In this document: positions 22,375 to 33,684 of the stretch, one piece after another
Layout of the letters: each line of letters opens with the position of its first letter
Position numbering within the stretch: the first letter of the stretch is position 1
Source: Lycorma delicatula
Lineage: Eukaryota > Arthropoda > Insecta > Hemiptera > Fulgoridae
Length of the DNA stretch: 64,000 nt
Direction of reading: 5' to 3'
NCBI RefSeq assembly: GCF_047948215.1
Contig: NC_134460.1
Location: 15,869,501-15,933,500, forward strand
Made by a program: the position numbers and the translations under genes
Notes under the pieces: model-generated
Told to the model about the DNA's origin: nothing
The model's database searches: none
The model's input: the letters and a program-made list of their open reading frames with translations, nothing else

Positions 22375-23460
22375 GTGCTTTACCTAACGGCAGAACCTTT
22401 TCTCACTCCTGTCTTCATCCTTTCCTTTGTCCTCTTGTAATTTCCGAATTTTACATCACCTATTAACTTCAGCCTTCTTCTTACTTCTCTTTTTTTTTTA
22501 CTTCTACTAGCCCTTCCGGTGCAGATTTTATCGGTCAAGATTTCACTTTTTCCAATTATTTTGTGAAATTCTCGCATAAGTAATGTTTCTTCTTTAATCC
22601 TCTGCATTATTTCATCATTTCTCAATTATCTATCCATCTTACTTTCTCCATATCCATATCTCAAAAGCCTCAGTTTAGTTCCTCTTCCTCGTCGTCCGTG
22701 CTTCATTTGCGAACAAGACAATTCATAAGTAGCATTTGGTAATCTCTTCCTTAACTTAAAGTTTATCCTACATAGTAAGTATTACTAGTACCAGTACGTA
22801 GTAATTTCTGTTCTTACTTTGAAGGTTTCGTTTGACATCCTTTTATTTCTATTTCGCTTTTCCGGTCCTCTTTCACCATAGTTCCCAAATATCTGTAATT
22901 TTTTTACTTTTTTTATTCTTCTTTCACTTGTCCTCTGTTATTCCTCTGTCTTTCATTCCTTCTTGGAGAGCTGTTATAATTTTTGAAACGCGTGTGTACC
23001 ATCGGTAGAATTATCGCATCTTCTTAACCTTATGCATCTTATTTTTGGTCCTCCTTATGCATCCTTCTCTTTTTTCGTAAACCTTATGCTTTTATTTTTC
23101 GTCCTTCTATACATATTTCTTTTTCTCTTAAAAAAAAATATTCCTTATCACATCTGCGATGTAAATGTTGAATATTGTCGGTGAGAGGCAACATCCTTGC
23201 CTAACACCGTGACACAGAACCATCAACCAGTCAATCACATTTTCACCTACTTTCATCGGTGCTGTTTGTTTCACATATAATTCTGTAATTAACCTTCAGT
23301 CTTTCCTTTCTATTGTCTCTCTAAATATCTGTCTCCAACCTTCCTTAATATTCCGATGGCATCACTGGCTCCTTTCCTTTTCCTGAATCCAAACTGTACC
23401 TCTCCCTAATCTCAGTTATTCTTACCATTGATTTATCGATTCAGTATTACGCATAGAATA
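22375..23460 (-). pseudogene. Second LINE family: degraded reverse transcriptase
   Basis: The minus strand shows GVRQGCCLSPTIFNIYIADV (palm B, at about 23155-23215), preceded by RLITELYVKQTAPMKVGENV. Further downstream is a C-terminal piece, RNDEIMQRIKEETLLM followed by a basic segment (81-codon frame 22625-22380). The C-terminal piece has the same layout as the VTNEEVLRQIDEER part of RTE-1 but a different sequence, so this is a separate RTE-like family. Stops and frameshifts are frequent, the catalytic ADD box is not readable, and neither end is defined. Confidence 0.65.
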
Positions 23461-23879
23461 TATTCATATAAGATTTACCCCTAATTAAATTTATTATCCC
23501 AAGCGAGGTTATAAGACATGTATAAACTTAAATTTAACAAATTTAATTAAATTTGTAAATTTAACAAAAAACATTTTTATGAATCCATAGAAATATTTGA
23601 GGTGAGAAAAAACCCGATAAAGCCGGGTACGCAGCTAAAACTAAATAAAAATAATAAATGTATATTAAACAGTTCTAAAAAGTATAAAATTTAATATTTA
23701 AAAGACATACTCGCTATCAATATTCTTTCCATAATTTTTGTAAATAATAGAATTAAATATTATTTTTTAATAACAGAATTAGGTTAAAAACAATTAAATA
23801 TTACAAAAAAATTATTTTTCACTGTTGACATATATTTATTAAATATAAAAAACTATTTACGAATTAATTAAAATTTCTA
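23461..23879. other. No recognisable gene; AT-rich palindrome
   Basis: AT-rich DNA with a 20-bp perfect palindrome, ACAAATTTAATTAAATTTGT, near 23534. Given the base composition this palindrome may be chance. Confidence 0.5.
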
Positions 23880-24195
23880 ATTTTGTGTATGTCTTTTACC
23901 CGAGGGGTGGTTAAATTTTCCCAAATATTATCGGGGACCCTCGAGGTGTGCATGAGGAGACGCATAACTGTGAAGGGTAAACGAAATGCGTGTCGATCAG
24001 GTATAATAGGTTCGGGAAGGGTAGCTCCCCTGTAGAGAAACATTCGGATCACCGGAAGTGGCGATTAGTATGTTTTCGAGGAGGCACGGGAGATCCCTAT
24101 GGGATATCCGAGTTCGGACGAGCTAGGGAGCGCAGTCGCCTCAGACTGCGCTGCCGCGACACCCTGAGGCGACTGTGTTAAGCTTTTTAACGTGG
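23880..24195. other. GC-rich island with two competing hairpins, origin unknown
   Basis: About 315 bp that stands out sharply from the AT-rich surroundings. A 63-codon Arg-rich frame runs on the plus strand (23990-24181), and a 62-codon frame on the minus strand overlaps it. I recognise neither. Near the right end two hairpins share one arm. Hairpin 1 is an 8-bp perfect stem at 24130-24137/24144-24151 with a 6-nt loop. Hairpin 2 is a 12-bp perfect stem at 24133-24144/24164-24175. They cannot form together. The abrupt borders suggest a fragment of an unrecognised mobile element. Confidence 0.5.
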
Positions 24196-25800
24196 GTTGG
24201 TCGTCTTGGGGAGTTTAAAAAAAAAATAAGATATTATTAGAGGGTATTGAGAAATGTCATAATGTAACACGAAAGGAAGAAGAGGCCAAAAAATGTGAAA
24301 AATAGTGTCACGCCATTTATAAACTGTCCTTTTCTTTGTAGTTTTTGAGTATATATTTTTAAAAAAGCACATTTTCCCCCTCTTTTCCTCTTTCCAACCA
24401 TCTGTAGAAAAATTTATTCGCTTAGACTCTCCAGAATTTTATCTTAGTAAACGAATAAAATTAAAAACATCAAACAGAAAATTCAACGACCCCTAATTAT
24501 TTTTTCTATTAAACTGAAAACTTCCCTTTTTTATAGTCGATTAAAAATTCTAAATTCTGTTACATCACAGAATACTTTACTTCTTTTTCATCTAATTTAT
24601 TATGTTAGTACTCGATAATAAAAGCGGTTCTTTCTATTTTACCTCTCTCCTTACGTACATGTACACTCTAAAAGGCAAGAATAAGAGTAGTTAATAAAAC
24701 TATTGGATTTGTATGCATTGCTCTCGCACCTGGCCATAATTTTTACGTAAGATATAGTAATTTAATTTTCTATATTAACTCGTAATATATTTTCTATTCG
24801 GATAAATTAATGAACCGTACATTCTATATTTTTAATTACATTTAATTTATTCCCTTCCAGATATAGAAATTTAGAGCTTCTTTGAATAGAAAATTCATTG
24901 TCCTTTTGGCGTAAGGTAGTATAGAAGTTCTGGAACGTCTAAGTTGCGGTATGAAAGCAAATGAATAATAGTAGTTCTAAACGACACCGCTAACAAAATA
25001 CAATTAGCGTTCCGAGTATATAGAAATCATTAAAGGCACACTCTAAGGAGATAATTTATTGTTTAAAATAAATTTTAAAATATTATTTTTTAAATATTGT
25101 CGTATATCTAAATTTACAGATTCTTATTTAAAAAATTTAATTAATATCACCGTTAAAAGAAAAATTAAAGTTTTACGTAATTGTTTTTTACGGTACATTT
25201 TCATTTGAAAAAAAAATGCTTATTTCAATGTTAAAATTAAAAAAGGAGAAATTATAATAAATCCCCTTTTAGGACCCTAATTGAATTACGCCGATTCATC
25301 TTATTTCTTAATGTATTACAATTTTTAAAAACTGGGAAACGGGCTGAAGTTATTACTCGTCAAAGTTTTAAAAAGATCAGTTGACACCCAGATTGGGGAT
25401 GGATTTCTAGACGGCCTACTGTCTTATTTTATTATCCTCCTGCAGTGTCAATACGAGTTCGGATATTAGAATTAGAACTGACGTCTATACTATTTATAAA
25501 TTTAAGTAATTAAATGGAATAAAAAACATGAGTTACATGTGAATGAGGTTAAAGAACGAAGCGTTTTTTTTTTTTTTATTTTATCATTTCAGCGAAAAAA
25601 AAAAGAGTTTTATTAAATAGGGAGGAAAAAGTTTGTTAACAGTCGCTTAAGGAAAAAAAATTAATTTGATATAATCTTATTATTTTTTATACTTTTAATT
25701 TATTTCAGAAAAACCTGTAGGAATTACAGTTTATTACTCATAAAAATTACCCTAAAATACTCTAAAGTTGAATTCCTGTACAGATAAGTATAAGGTCTGC
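24196..25800. other. No recognisable gene
   Basis: AT-rich DNA with poly(A)/poly(T) runs. No coding motif, RNA gene or repeat border is seen. Confidence 0.5.
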
Positions 25801-26613
25801 TTTTTTTTTTGTCTTCAGTCATTTGACTGGTTTGATGCAGCTCTCCAAGATTCCCTATCTAGTGCTAGTCGTTTCATTTCAGTATACCCTCTACATCCTA
25901 CATCCCCAACAATTTGTTTTATATACTCCAAACGTGGCCTGCCTACACAATTTTTCCCTTCTACCTGTCCTTCCAATATTAAAGCGACTATTCCAGGATG
26001 CCTTAGTATGTGGCCTATAAGTCTGTCTCTTCTTTTAACTATATTTTTCCAAATCCTTCTTTCTTCATCTATTTGCCGCAATACCTCTTCGTTTGTCACT
26101 TTATCCACCCGTCTGATTTTTAACATTGTCCTATAGCACCGCATTTCAAAAGCTTCTAATCTTTTCTTCTCAGATACTCCGATCGTCCAAGTTTCACTTC
26201 CATATAAAGCGACACTCCAAACATACACTTTCAAAAATCTTTTCCTGACATTTAAATTAATTTTTGCAGTAAACAAATTATATTTCTTACTGAAGGCTCG
26301 TTTAGCTTGTGCTATTCGGCATTTTATATCGCTCCTGCTTCGTCCATCTTTAGTAATTTTACTTCCCAAATAACAAAATTCTTCTACCTCCGTAATCTTT
26401 TCTCCTCCTATTTTCACATTCAGCGGTCCATCTTTGTTATTTCTACTACATTTCATTACTTTTGTTTTGTTCTTGTTTATTTTCATGCGATAGTTTTTGC
26501 GTAGGACTTCATCTATGCCGTTCATTGTTTCTTCTAAATCCTTTTTACTCTCGGCTAGAATTACTATATCATCAGCAAATCGTAGCATCTTTATCTTTTC
26601 ACCTTGTACTGTT
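25801..26613 (-). mobile_element. RTE-1 copy E, 5'-truncated, head to head with copy F
   Basis: Minus-strand copy with poly(A) (T-run at 25801-25810). Its frame is open from the junction to the TGA (26612 to 25815). It includes VQGEKIKMLRFADDIVILAE with the catalytic FADD, YLGSKITKDG and the C-terminal domain ending in DRESWRAASNQSND. At 26613 it changes abruptly, inside the VTVQGEK codons, to copy F in the opposite direction. I see no TSD flanking E alone. Confidence 0.9.
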
Positions 26614-27599
26614 GCTAACATGTACAGGAACCAAACAGCAACAATAACAATTTAGCAACATAAGAAAGAAGCCGTAATAAGAAAGGGAGTCCGACAAGGA
26701 TGTTCCCTATCTCCGTTACTTTTTAATCTTTACATGGAACTAGCAGTTAATGATGTTAAAGAACAATTTAGATTCGGAGTAACAGTACAAGGTGAAAAGA
26801 TAAAGATGCTACGATTTGCTGATGATATAGTAATTCTAGCCGAGAGTAAAAAGGATTTAGAAGAAACAATGAACGGCATAGATGAAGTCCTACGCAAAAA
26901 CTATCGCGTGAAAATAAACAAGAACAAAACAAAAGTAATGAAATGTAGTAGAAATAACAAAGATGAACCGCTGAATGTGAAAATAGGAGGAGAAAAGATT
27001 ATGGAGGTAGAAGAATTTTGTTATTTGGGAAGTAAAATTACTAAAGATGGACGAAGCAGGAGCGATATAAAATGCCGAATAGCAAAAGCTAAACGAGCCT
27101 TCAGTAAGAAATATAATTTGTTTACATCAAAAATGAATTTAAATGTCAGGAAAAGATTTTTGAAAGTGTATGTTTGGAGTGTCGCTTTATATGGAAGTGA
27201 AACTCGGACGATCGGAGTATCTGAGAAGAAAAGATTAGAAGCTTTTGAAATGTGGTGCTGTAGGAGAATGTTAAAAATCAGACGGGTGGATAAAGTGACA
27301 AATGAAGAGGTATTGCGGCAAATAGATGAAGAAAGAAGCATTTGGAAAAATATAGTTAAAAGAAGAGACAGACTTATAGGCCACATACTAAGGCATCCTG
27401 GAATAGTCGCTTTAATATTGGAAGGACAGGTAGAAGGGAAAAATTGTGTAGGCAGGCCACGTTTGGAGTATGTAAAACAAATTGTTGGGGATGTAGGATG
27501 TAGAGGGTATACTGAAATGAAACGACTAGCACTAGATAGGGAATCTTGGAGAGCTGCATCAAACCAGTCAAATGACTGAAGACAAAAAAAAAAAAAAAA
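26614..27599 (+). mobile_element. RTE-1 copy F, 5'-truncated, head to head with copy E
   Basis: Plus-strand copy starting in the segment that encodes MYRNQTATIT and ending in a 16-bp poly(A) at 27584-27599. It extends about 160 bp further 5' than copy E, so together they form inverted arms of about 0.8 kb around a spacer of roughly 160 bp. A small local change near 26652 (TTTAGC where other copies read TTGAAG) puts a TAG upstream of the main open frame. Confidence 0.9.
26734..27579 (+). pseudogene. RTE-1 copy F reverse transcriptase C-terminal 281 codons
   Basis: The frame is open from the internal Met of LYMELAVNDVKEQF through FADDIVILAE (catalytic Asp pair intact), KNYRVKINKNKTKVMKCS, YLGSKITKDGRSRSDIK, VYVWSVALYGSET, to DRESWRAASNQSND and TGA. 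One Cys replaces Tyr in MWCYRRM. Palm A and the endonuclease are absent because of truncation, so this cannot be active. The lack of stops over 280 codons points to recent insertion. Confidence 0.85.
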
Positions 27600-27892
27600 T
27601 CATCTTTTTGAAATAGTAATTCTATGGTTGTTTTTGGTTAATTGTGGGCCAATCAGTCTTTCAAAATCAACTATATATATAATGAAAAACTTAATTGTTT
27701 GTTAAAAGCAGTAAATCAGAATGTTCTCTCCGTTCTTTTAAGCACACTAAATAGAAATATTATTCTAGTCTCATCAAATAAATATACATTTACAGAAACA
27801 TTAATCTTCTCTTCAAAAATCTTTACCTCATCTAACGGAGTAGGAAAATTTATACCGCGAAAATTGATGTAAAAGAGCGAAATACCGCTTAT

Positions 27893-28349
27893 CTACTCTT
27901 CAAGATGGACATCTTTTACGAAACGACAGAGGGTAGACCATCTAAAACTGAATTTATCATTATTCTTAATATTAATAACTGCGCCCTTTTGAAGAAGTTT
28001 GGGCGGTAACGTGATAAAACATGAACCTCTTAAGGGGCGAAATTTATTCACCTTCACTAATATTCTATCTAATGTGATAAAGAGTCCAACCATTATGTTC
28101 GCCTTCAAAAGCTTCCTTCTGAAGCAACTGGTCAGTTGCACCCTAAATTGAATTGTTTACATCGTTTATGCTACGTATATCGAAATTTTTTGTTTTAAAT
28201 TCTTTTACATCATTGGTCATTGGTTTTTCATATGTTAACTCTATCAATATATTAAATTTTACAGAACCATAACGGGCTAAATACTCTGTCAATATTAAAA
28301 CGATATCGTTTCTGTCATTTTTCAATATCATCCATCCATCTGAACACAC
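27893..28349 (-). pseudogene. Polinton/adintovirus-like DNA polymerase B, N-terminal region fragment
   Basis: Two minus-strand frames (28349-28143 and 28141-27893) carry a pattern that I recognise from the region before the polymerase core in Polinton-type PolB proteins: KFNILIELTYEK, EFKTKNFDI, a GWTLYHIR segment in another frame, then LVKVNKFRPLRGSCFITLPPKL, AVINIKNNDKF and FRWSTLCR. In family members the last motifs read close to 'PLR-SSYI-LP--L--K-AIINV-N-D--CF-W'. A TAG at about 28143 and two frameshifts break it. The exonuclease and polymerase motifs were not found nearby, so only this N-terminal part survives. Assignment is by pattern memory. Confidence 0.6.
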
Positions 28350-28574
28350 ATCATTATCATTTTTATAATAATAGGTTAAAAGATTGCATGCAACGCATTT
28401 TCAATGACAGTGAACTCTCCCACATGCTGGACTGTTTCCAACCTAGCTCTTTTATATATATTGTCCACTTTCCCGTTTCAAGTATTAATTATACGAAAAA
28501 GAAATAAAATCTATTTACGTAAAATATATTAAATTTAAATAAATATCATTATTAAAAAAATTACCTTTCTGGTT

Positions 28575-29560
28575 GGTCCAGTTGAACCTTAGCAATTGGT
28601 ATCACTACTTTCTTCATCTTTTTTCTTTTTTAAATATATCACACGACTGTGATATAAAATTTGCTAATTCTATTTGTTCATCCTTATCGTTAAGAACTAC
28701 TTCCAATCTGGTATTTGTTCTTTTATACCTGTCCTTAAACGACAAACTTTCTATTTCACTCGTCTTGAACAAATCTAATTTACCAAATATTTTCCCTTTT
28801 TAGCCGGTGTCCAGGTCAAGAATTTACGATCATTATGTTTTATTTCAATCAACTGAGAGTATGTAAAAATTCGCATGGAGGAACTGCCTCTTCATTACAA
28901 ACATCATGTATGGTTCTTTTTTACTAATGGTTTTCGTATAACTACATATCTCATCTACATCCTACTTAAAAATTGGGGTTTATTAGAACTCTCAATTCCT
29001 CTAGCACCTTTTTTTTTCTTTCCTCTAGCACCTGACAGGATTTCACTACAGGGTAATGTTCTCAGTAACTCATCTTCAATAATTAACTGATTATCATCAT
29101 ACGCATATGGTAATACTACCCTAGTTCTTACACCTTGAATATAAATTTTTTAAATTTGAAATATAGATTTTATATTAAGACAAGGATGATCCATCCCTGT
29201 TTCTTCTGCTCTACGCAGAGCATCCTGCCAGAGCGCAACAAACGTTAACCCATATGTATAAAATAACATAATTATATCTAGTAAAGTAACTTTAGGCTCG
29301 TTTGAAACGAGATGTATCTGCTCACCAGCCGGTGGATGCTACATCCCGGATAGCCCTCACATAGGTTCAACATTACCTTCCGACTGGGTATGCGGCTCAG
29401 CAGCTTCCATGCCACGTAAAATGGCGTTAATCTTGATTTGGCCGATTACCTGTGTTTTCTTTTCAACATCGGAAATAATAATTCTTCTTGCACGACTCAT
29501 CTGTTTAAAAACGAATTTATTATTTAAAATTATTTTTGTAAGAACACCTTTCATTTTTGA
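28575..29560 (-). pseudogene. Unrecognised decayed coding block upstream of the PolB fragment
   Basis: I do not recognise this protein. One minus-strand frame stays readable across about 600 bp despite several stops: MSRARRIIISDVEKK and GQIKINAILRGMEAAEP (29501-29360), two stops, LLDIIMLFYTYGLTFVALWQDALRRAEE, a stop, VRTRVVLPYAYDDNQLIIED, a stop. In another frame MRIFTYSQLIEIKHNDRKF (about 28877) leads into TPAKKGK, then a frameshift into LDLFKTSEIESLSFKDRYKR to about 28630. A small MKKVVIPIAKVQLDQPE follows. The long runs without stops and the non-repetitive composition argue for a former gene. The same strand and its place just upstream of the PolB fragment suggest a Polinton-like origin, which is inference. 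Confidence 0.4.
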
Positions 29561-29589
29561 ATCGATAATTCATCAAGTAAACTAAAGAT

Positions 29590-30334
29590 ATAAAGTGACG
29601 AAATACAAAAACTAGCAGAAACGCAAACAGATGCAGCAGTAAATTCAATGTGCAAAATATGATTGTAATCATCAGTATATAAAACGTCACCTACATCCCA
29701 ATCCCGTAGGAGCAATAGCATGTGATAATTATATTAAATTTGTTATATTATACTGACTTAAATTCTTACTCCTAATTATAATTTGAAGTATAAAACTATG
29801 CGGAGTTACAATTGTTATTTTCTACTTTAAGCATTTCAAAACTCTTATTTCATAATTAAAAATATGGATTATAAACCATTAGTAAGACTAATTAATTCTT
29901 TTATTAAAAATAATTATATGCTTCGATATATTTAGAACTTATAAATAAACAAGGGCAAGCCAACAATTTCGGTTCTAAACTTTCATTTTTTTTCTTTTGA
30001 TAAAATCGCATTCAAATAAATAATAGCAGTAGAAGATAAATTGAAATAAGAATATTTTTTTATGACAAACATCTGTTATCCAATTTTTAATATAAATTAA
30101 ACTATTTTTATTTAAATTTAAATTAATTTTTGAAATTTTCTTGTAGTAAACTTCTGTTGTTTTTTTAATAAATTAAAAAATACTCTATTGGAAGTTAAAG
30201 TTTCATCATAAAATGCGATTGTTTCATTCTGACACGATTCTAAACAGAAGAGCATAGTACTAAAAAAAATTATTAATTAGAATTAGTTTAACAAATATTG
30301 AATATTTAATACTGAATTTTTTTTAACTTATTTG
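29590..30334. other. No recognisable gene
   Basis: AT-rich spacer without recognisable coding or structural features. Confidence 0.5.
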
Positions 30335-30646
30335 TTAAAAAAATGTAATCCCACTCCAACTGTCACAGTGTAACAGATGGCATATTTCCGAAAATGGAAT
30401 GGGATTTTCCATTATTATTCTAACTGCAAAAGGTACTTCTATTTCCACTTCATTTTCATATTCTTCTAGATCAAAACATTCATATTCCTCAAGATGCAAA
30501 GGATGAAATACCGTATCTATTAAATAGTCAGGGAATAATTGTTCACAGTCATCGAATAGATTCTGTAAACAAGAAGGATCATCTGGGACCAAGTCCCACA
30601 CGGTTTGACAATCAGAATTGATTAGGATCAATCCATCATCATCCAT
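30335..30646 (-). CDS. Hypothetical acidic protein, 103 codons
   Basis: An intact minus-strand frame from ATG at 30646 to TAA. The product is strongly acidic (Asp/Glu-rich, for example DDPSCLQNLFDDCEQLFPDY and LEEYENEVEIEVPF) with few basic residues and no repeat. The N terminus lies in a GAT-rich stretch (MDDDG). I recognise no family, domain, signal peptide or membrane segment. It could be a small gene, an exon or a relic of the Polinton-like material on the same strand. It could also be a chance frame, though its composition is unlike the AT-rich noise around it. Confidence 0.3.
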   Translation of the reverse strand: MDDDGLILINSDCQTVWDLVPDDPSCLQNLFDDCEQLFPDYLIDTVFHPLHLEEYECFDLEEYENEVEIEVPFAVRIIMENPIPFSEICHLLHCDSWSGITFF

Positions 30647-31201
30647 ATCATTATCATGATTATATCATCATTCTGTTCATCATCTACGCACATATTCGTT
30701 ACGCAAAATTCATTTCTCGTTTGCAAACACATTTTATAAAAAAAATGATAATCTACAATAAACTTACTTTTAAAATAGAAGATTCTTGTTGAAATAAAAA
30801 AGAAACTACGTTAGCCAACACCCCACGCCGATTTAGGGAATGGTTCGAAGGTTCTGATTGAAAAATAAATACGACGAATGTATTACTATTTAACTCAAAC
30901 TCGAATAAAATCTTACATAGAACAACTAAAATAATACATGTAAATATTAAATAATTTTACAATAAAACAAATGTTAATTAAAGAATTAACTCTCTAATAA
31001 ACATTAGCTTTTAAAACAGGTCTATTCTGGAATAAAATAAAAAATATATATATAATATTTAAATATAATAAAATAGTGAGTTAGTATTCGCATTTAAAAA
31101 GTAGTTTTTAAACACATACTTTTCAATCACTTCAAATATTATTAATCAGTTTTAATCAAATATACTGTTATTGAATAGTGAACTGAGATTGAATATATAT
31201 A

Positions 31202-32675
31202 CTAGCTCTACCCGCCACGCTTCGCTGTGGCATATTGTGGTTGCATGGATGAGAAATAAGAAACAAAACAAAGCATACGTTTCATAGAAGTTTAATTTTG
31301 CAATACTTGTGGATATACAATATTTTTTTTGTTTTTCCACTGTCTGCGTAGATATAAAGGCTATCTGGTCTGCCGACTCGGGAACACGCAACATAGAGTT
31401 GCCCATGTGAGAAGCAATCCGCATCTAAATCTAAACCGCACAATTCTAAAGATTGACCTTGAGCTTTATCGATTGTGATTTCAAATGCCGATCGAATTGG
31501 GAATTGCAATCTTTTAAATTAAAATGGTGTATCGGTCGGGATTATGGGTATTCGAGGAATGAGGACATCTTCACCTTTGAAAGGCCCCGTTAAAATCGTT
31601 GCTTCCACTACGTTAGTCATCAATTTCTTAACTGCAAGTCTAAACTCAAAAGTTGCAGAGTTTTGGCTGATTAATATTCCGCAACAGGATAATTGTCATT
31701 TTTTGATCGAACCGTTGCTAGAATCAATCTAATGAGGAATGTTTTTCCAGTTCCACCTGGCGCATCCAAGAAGAAGGTCTCCCAACTCCGTCATTTATCA
31801 TTTCCATTATGCGATCATAAATGCCTTTCTGTTCACGCGTTAATTTAGGAATGTTTGATCGGATATATGACTGAAGATCACCGATGTTGTAACTCTGTTC
31901 ACGGCGTAAATCCACATCAAATGAAGCAATCGCAGCTCGGGTGGGTGCTGGCATTCCCGATTGACTAAGAACTTTATTTGCAATAGCTAAGCACTTGTCT
32001 TCAATATTTATCGATGCTTCGTTGTAAATGCCTTCTGTAAATTCCACGGTCATATTGGTATTTTCTAGGAGTACTCTATGCAAAATATCTTCAGCCATAT
32101 GCGATCGATATCTTTCCCATAACTCTGTGGCAGATGAAGGGAAGCAAGCGGTCAATATAATTGCGAATAATGCGCAAATTTGGTTTGGATGTGCAGTGTT
32201 GCACGGGTCATTAATACATATATCCGACTGTTGGTCGTTTTCTAATAAATTCAGAGCTTGGTGAAAGGTGCAGCTCAATCCCGACACGATCACACAAAAG
32301 TACCTCGATTAAAATGAATATTTAATTCAGATTGTATAATAATCTGAATCAGATGCAAGTGGATACCTTTTCTTTTTTTGTTAATAAACAATGTAATTCA
32401 GAACCGGTATTGTTTCATATGTGACTGCGGTTGTCGTTAGCTAGTATGGCGAGTTTTACCCTCGCTTCCGGCAGATGGCGCGGTCACTGGTACACAACTT
32501 ACCGTTAAAAAAACTGTTTTCTCGCGGTCGCCGGTATGTGACTGATGCGAAAAATAGATAAAAACAATCTTTGATGCGGTTTATATATCGTGCTAAGATT
32601 TGATCTCAATCGGTGCAGAACATTTTGAGTTTTTGAAGCGTACACAAACGAACTTAACATTTTTATATATAAAGA
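31202..32675 (-). mobile_element. Decayed Helitron with both termini readable
   Basis: On the minus strand the element begins TCTTTATATATAAAAATG at 32675. It runs through a typical Helitron 5' segment (GTTTGTGTACGCTTCAAAAACTC...CACCGATTGAGATC) and ends in CTAG at 31202 (CTAGT including the target T). A 3' hairpin lies at 31214-31231 (GCCACGC/GCTGTGGC, one bulge) about 8 nt inside the end. The flanks are A before the TC and T after the CTAG, the expected AT target with no duplication. Internal sequence is the helicase remnant. At 1474 bp it is a deletion derivative that cannot move on its own. Confidence 0.85.
31282..32293 (-). pseudogene. Helitron Pif1-like helicase, internally deleted
   Basis: The N-terminal part (32293-31724) has the segment before the helicase core (DPCNTAHPNQICALFAII, FPSSATELWERYRSHMAEDI, SNIPKLTREQKGIYDRIMEM). 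The Walker A motif FFLDAPGGTGKTFLI is at 31790-31735 in a shifted frame. The core that should follow is missing. The sequence resumes with a TILTGPFKGEDVLIPRIPI segment and the C-terminal helicase block [42 protein letters not shown] (31509-31282). The deletion and at least two frameshifts make it inactive. The Rep nuclease half is absent. Known Helitron helicases drive rolling-circle movement. Confidence 0.85.
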
Positions 32676-32689
32676 TATACTGTATATAT

Positions 32690-33684
32690 CCTGGAAAAAA
32701 AATTAGCTTTCTAACATTTAATAATTTTTATAGCAAGTTTTTATACTGGAATAAATAAAAAAATATATATTTAATATTTAAATCTAATAGAATAGCGTGT
32801 TTAGAATAGATATTTAAACAAATAGTTTTTTAAAGAAATACTTACTTTTAATTAGATATAATTCCGTACGAAATGTAGAATGAGAATAATATTTATTTTA
32901 ATTTATGTCCTGAAAAATAAAAAATAATATTTAGCTTTCTAGTATTTAATAACTTTTTAAAATAAATAAACGAACTAATAAAATATATAAATATATTTAA
33001 AACTAATAATTTAATGTTATTTTACAATTAAAAATTACTGAAATTAAAAAAGAATTTTATTATTAATAGTAGGAAATATTCATTCGATTCAATTTTATAT
33101 TTCTAAGTAATAAAATAAGAATTAAGAAATATATACAGCGCATATATGATTATTAATAACATTTTTATTTACTAATATGTAACTATTTAAACGAGAAAGA
33201 ATTAAATGAATACAAATAATTTATTAAAACATATTCTATACAAATATTATTTAAACAGATCTTAAATTTAACTATATGAATATAAATTATTTGCATAATT
33301 ATTATTGCTGGAATTTAACAAAATTTTACGCAAAAAATAAAGACATAAATAATTAAGAATTACAGACATAAACGTAAAGAATTACAGGCAAAATACAATA
33401 TTATTTTCTATTTAATTATTAAATGTTGTTTCTCACCTGTATAACAAAGACGAAGATATTTATGATGATAATGAAGAAATAATGGAGCAGTAACAGAATA
33501 ATCTGGCAAAGTAAGAACGTAGTATGAGCGTGCAAATATTTTGCGGTCTTTTAAATAAAACCGTATAAATGTTTTCACCTACTTCTTACTCGACTGTAGT
33601 AGCCGGGAACAAAAAACATTTAAGTAACTGAATGGAATAACGTGTATGTCATTATCTAACAATGTCTTATAAATTTTTCATAGA
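32690..33684. other. No recognisable gene
   Basis: Extremely AT-rich spacer. No feature can be supported. Confidence 0.5.

Noticed and set aside
25768..26136. Plus-strand frames with sequence like FDWFDAALQDSLSSASRFISVYP, recurring at many places
   Set aside because: They are exact antisense shadows of the RTE-1 C-terminal domain and recur at every minus-strand copy.
25801..27599. Twin priming as the origin of the E/F pair
   Set aside because: The inverted half carries its own 3' end and poly(A), which simple twin priming does not produce.
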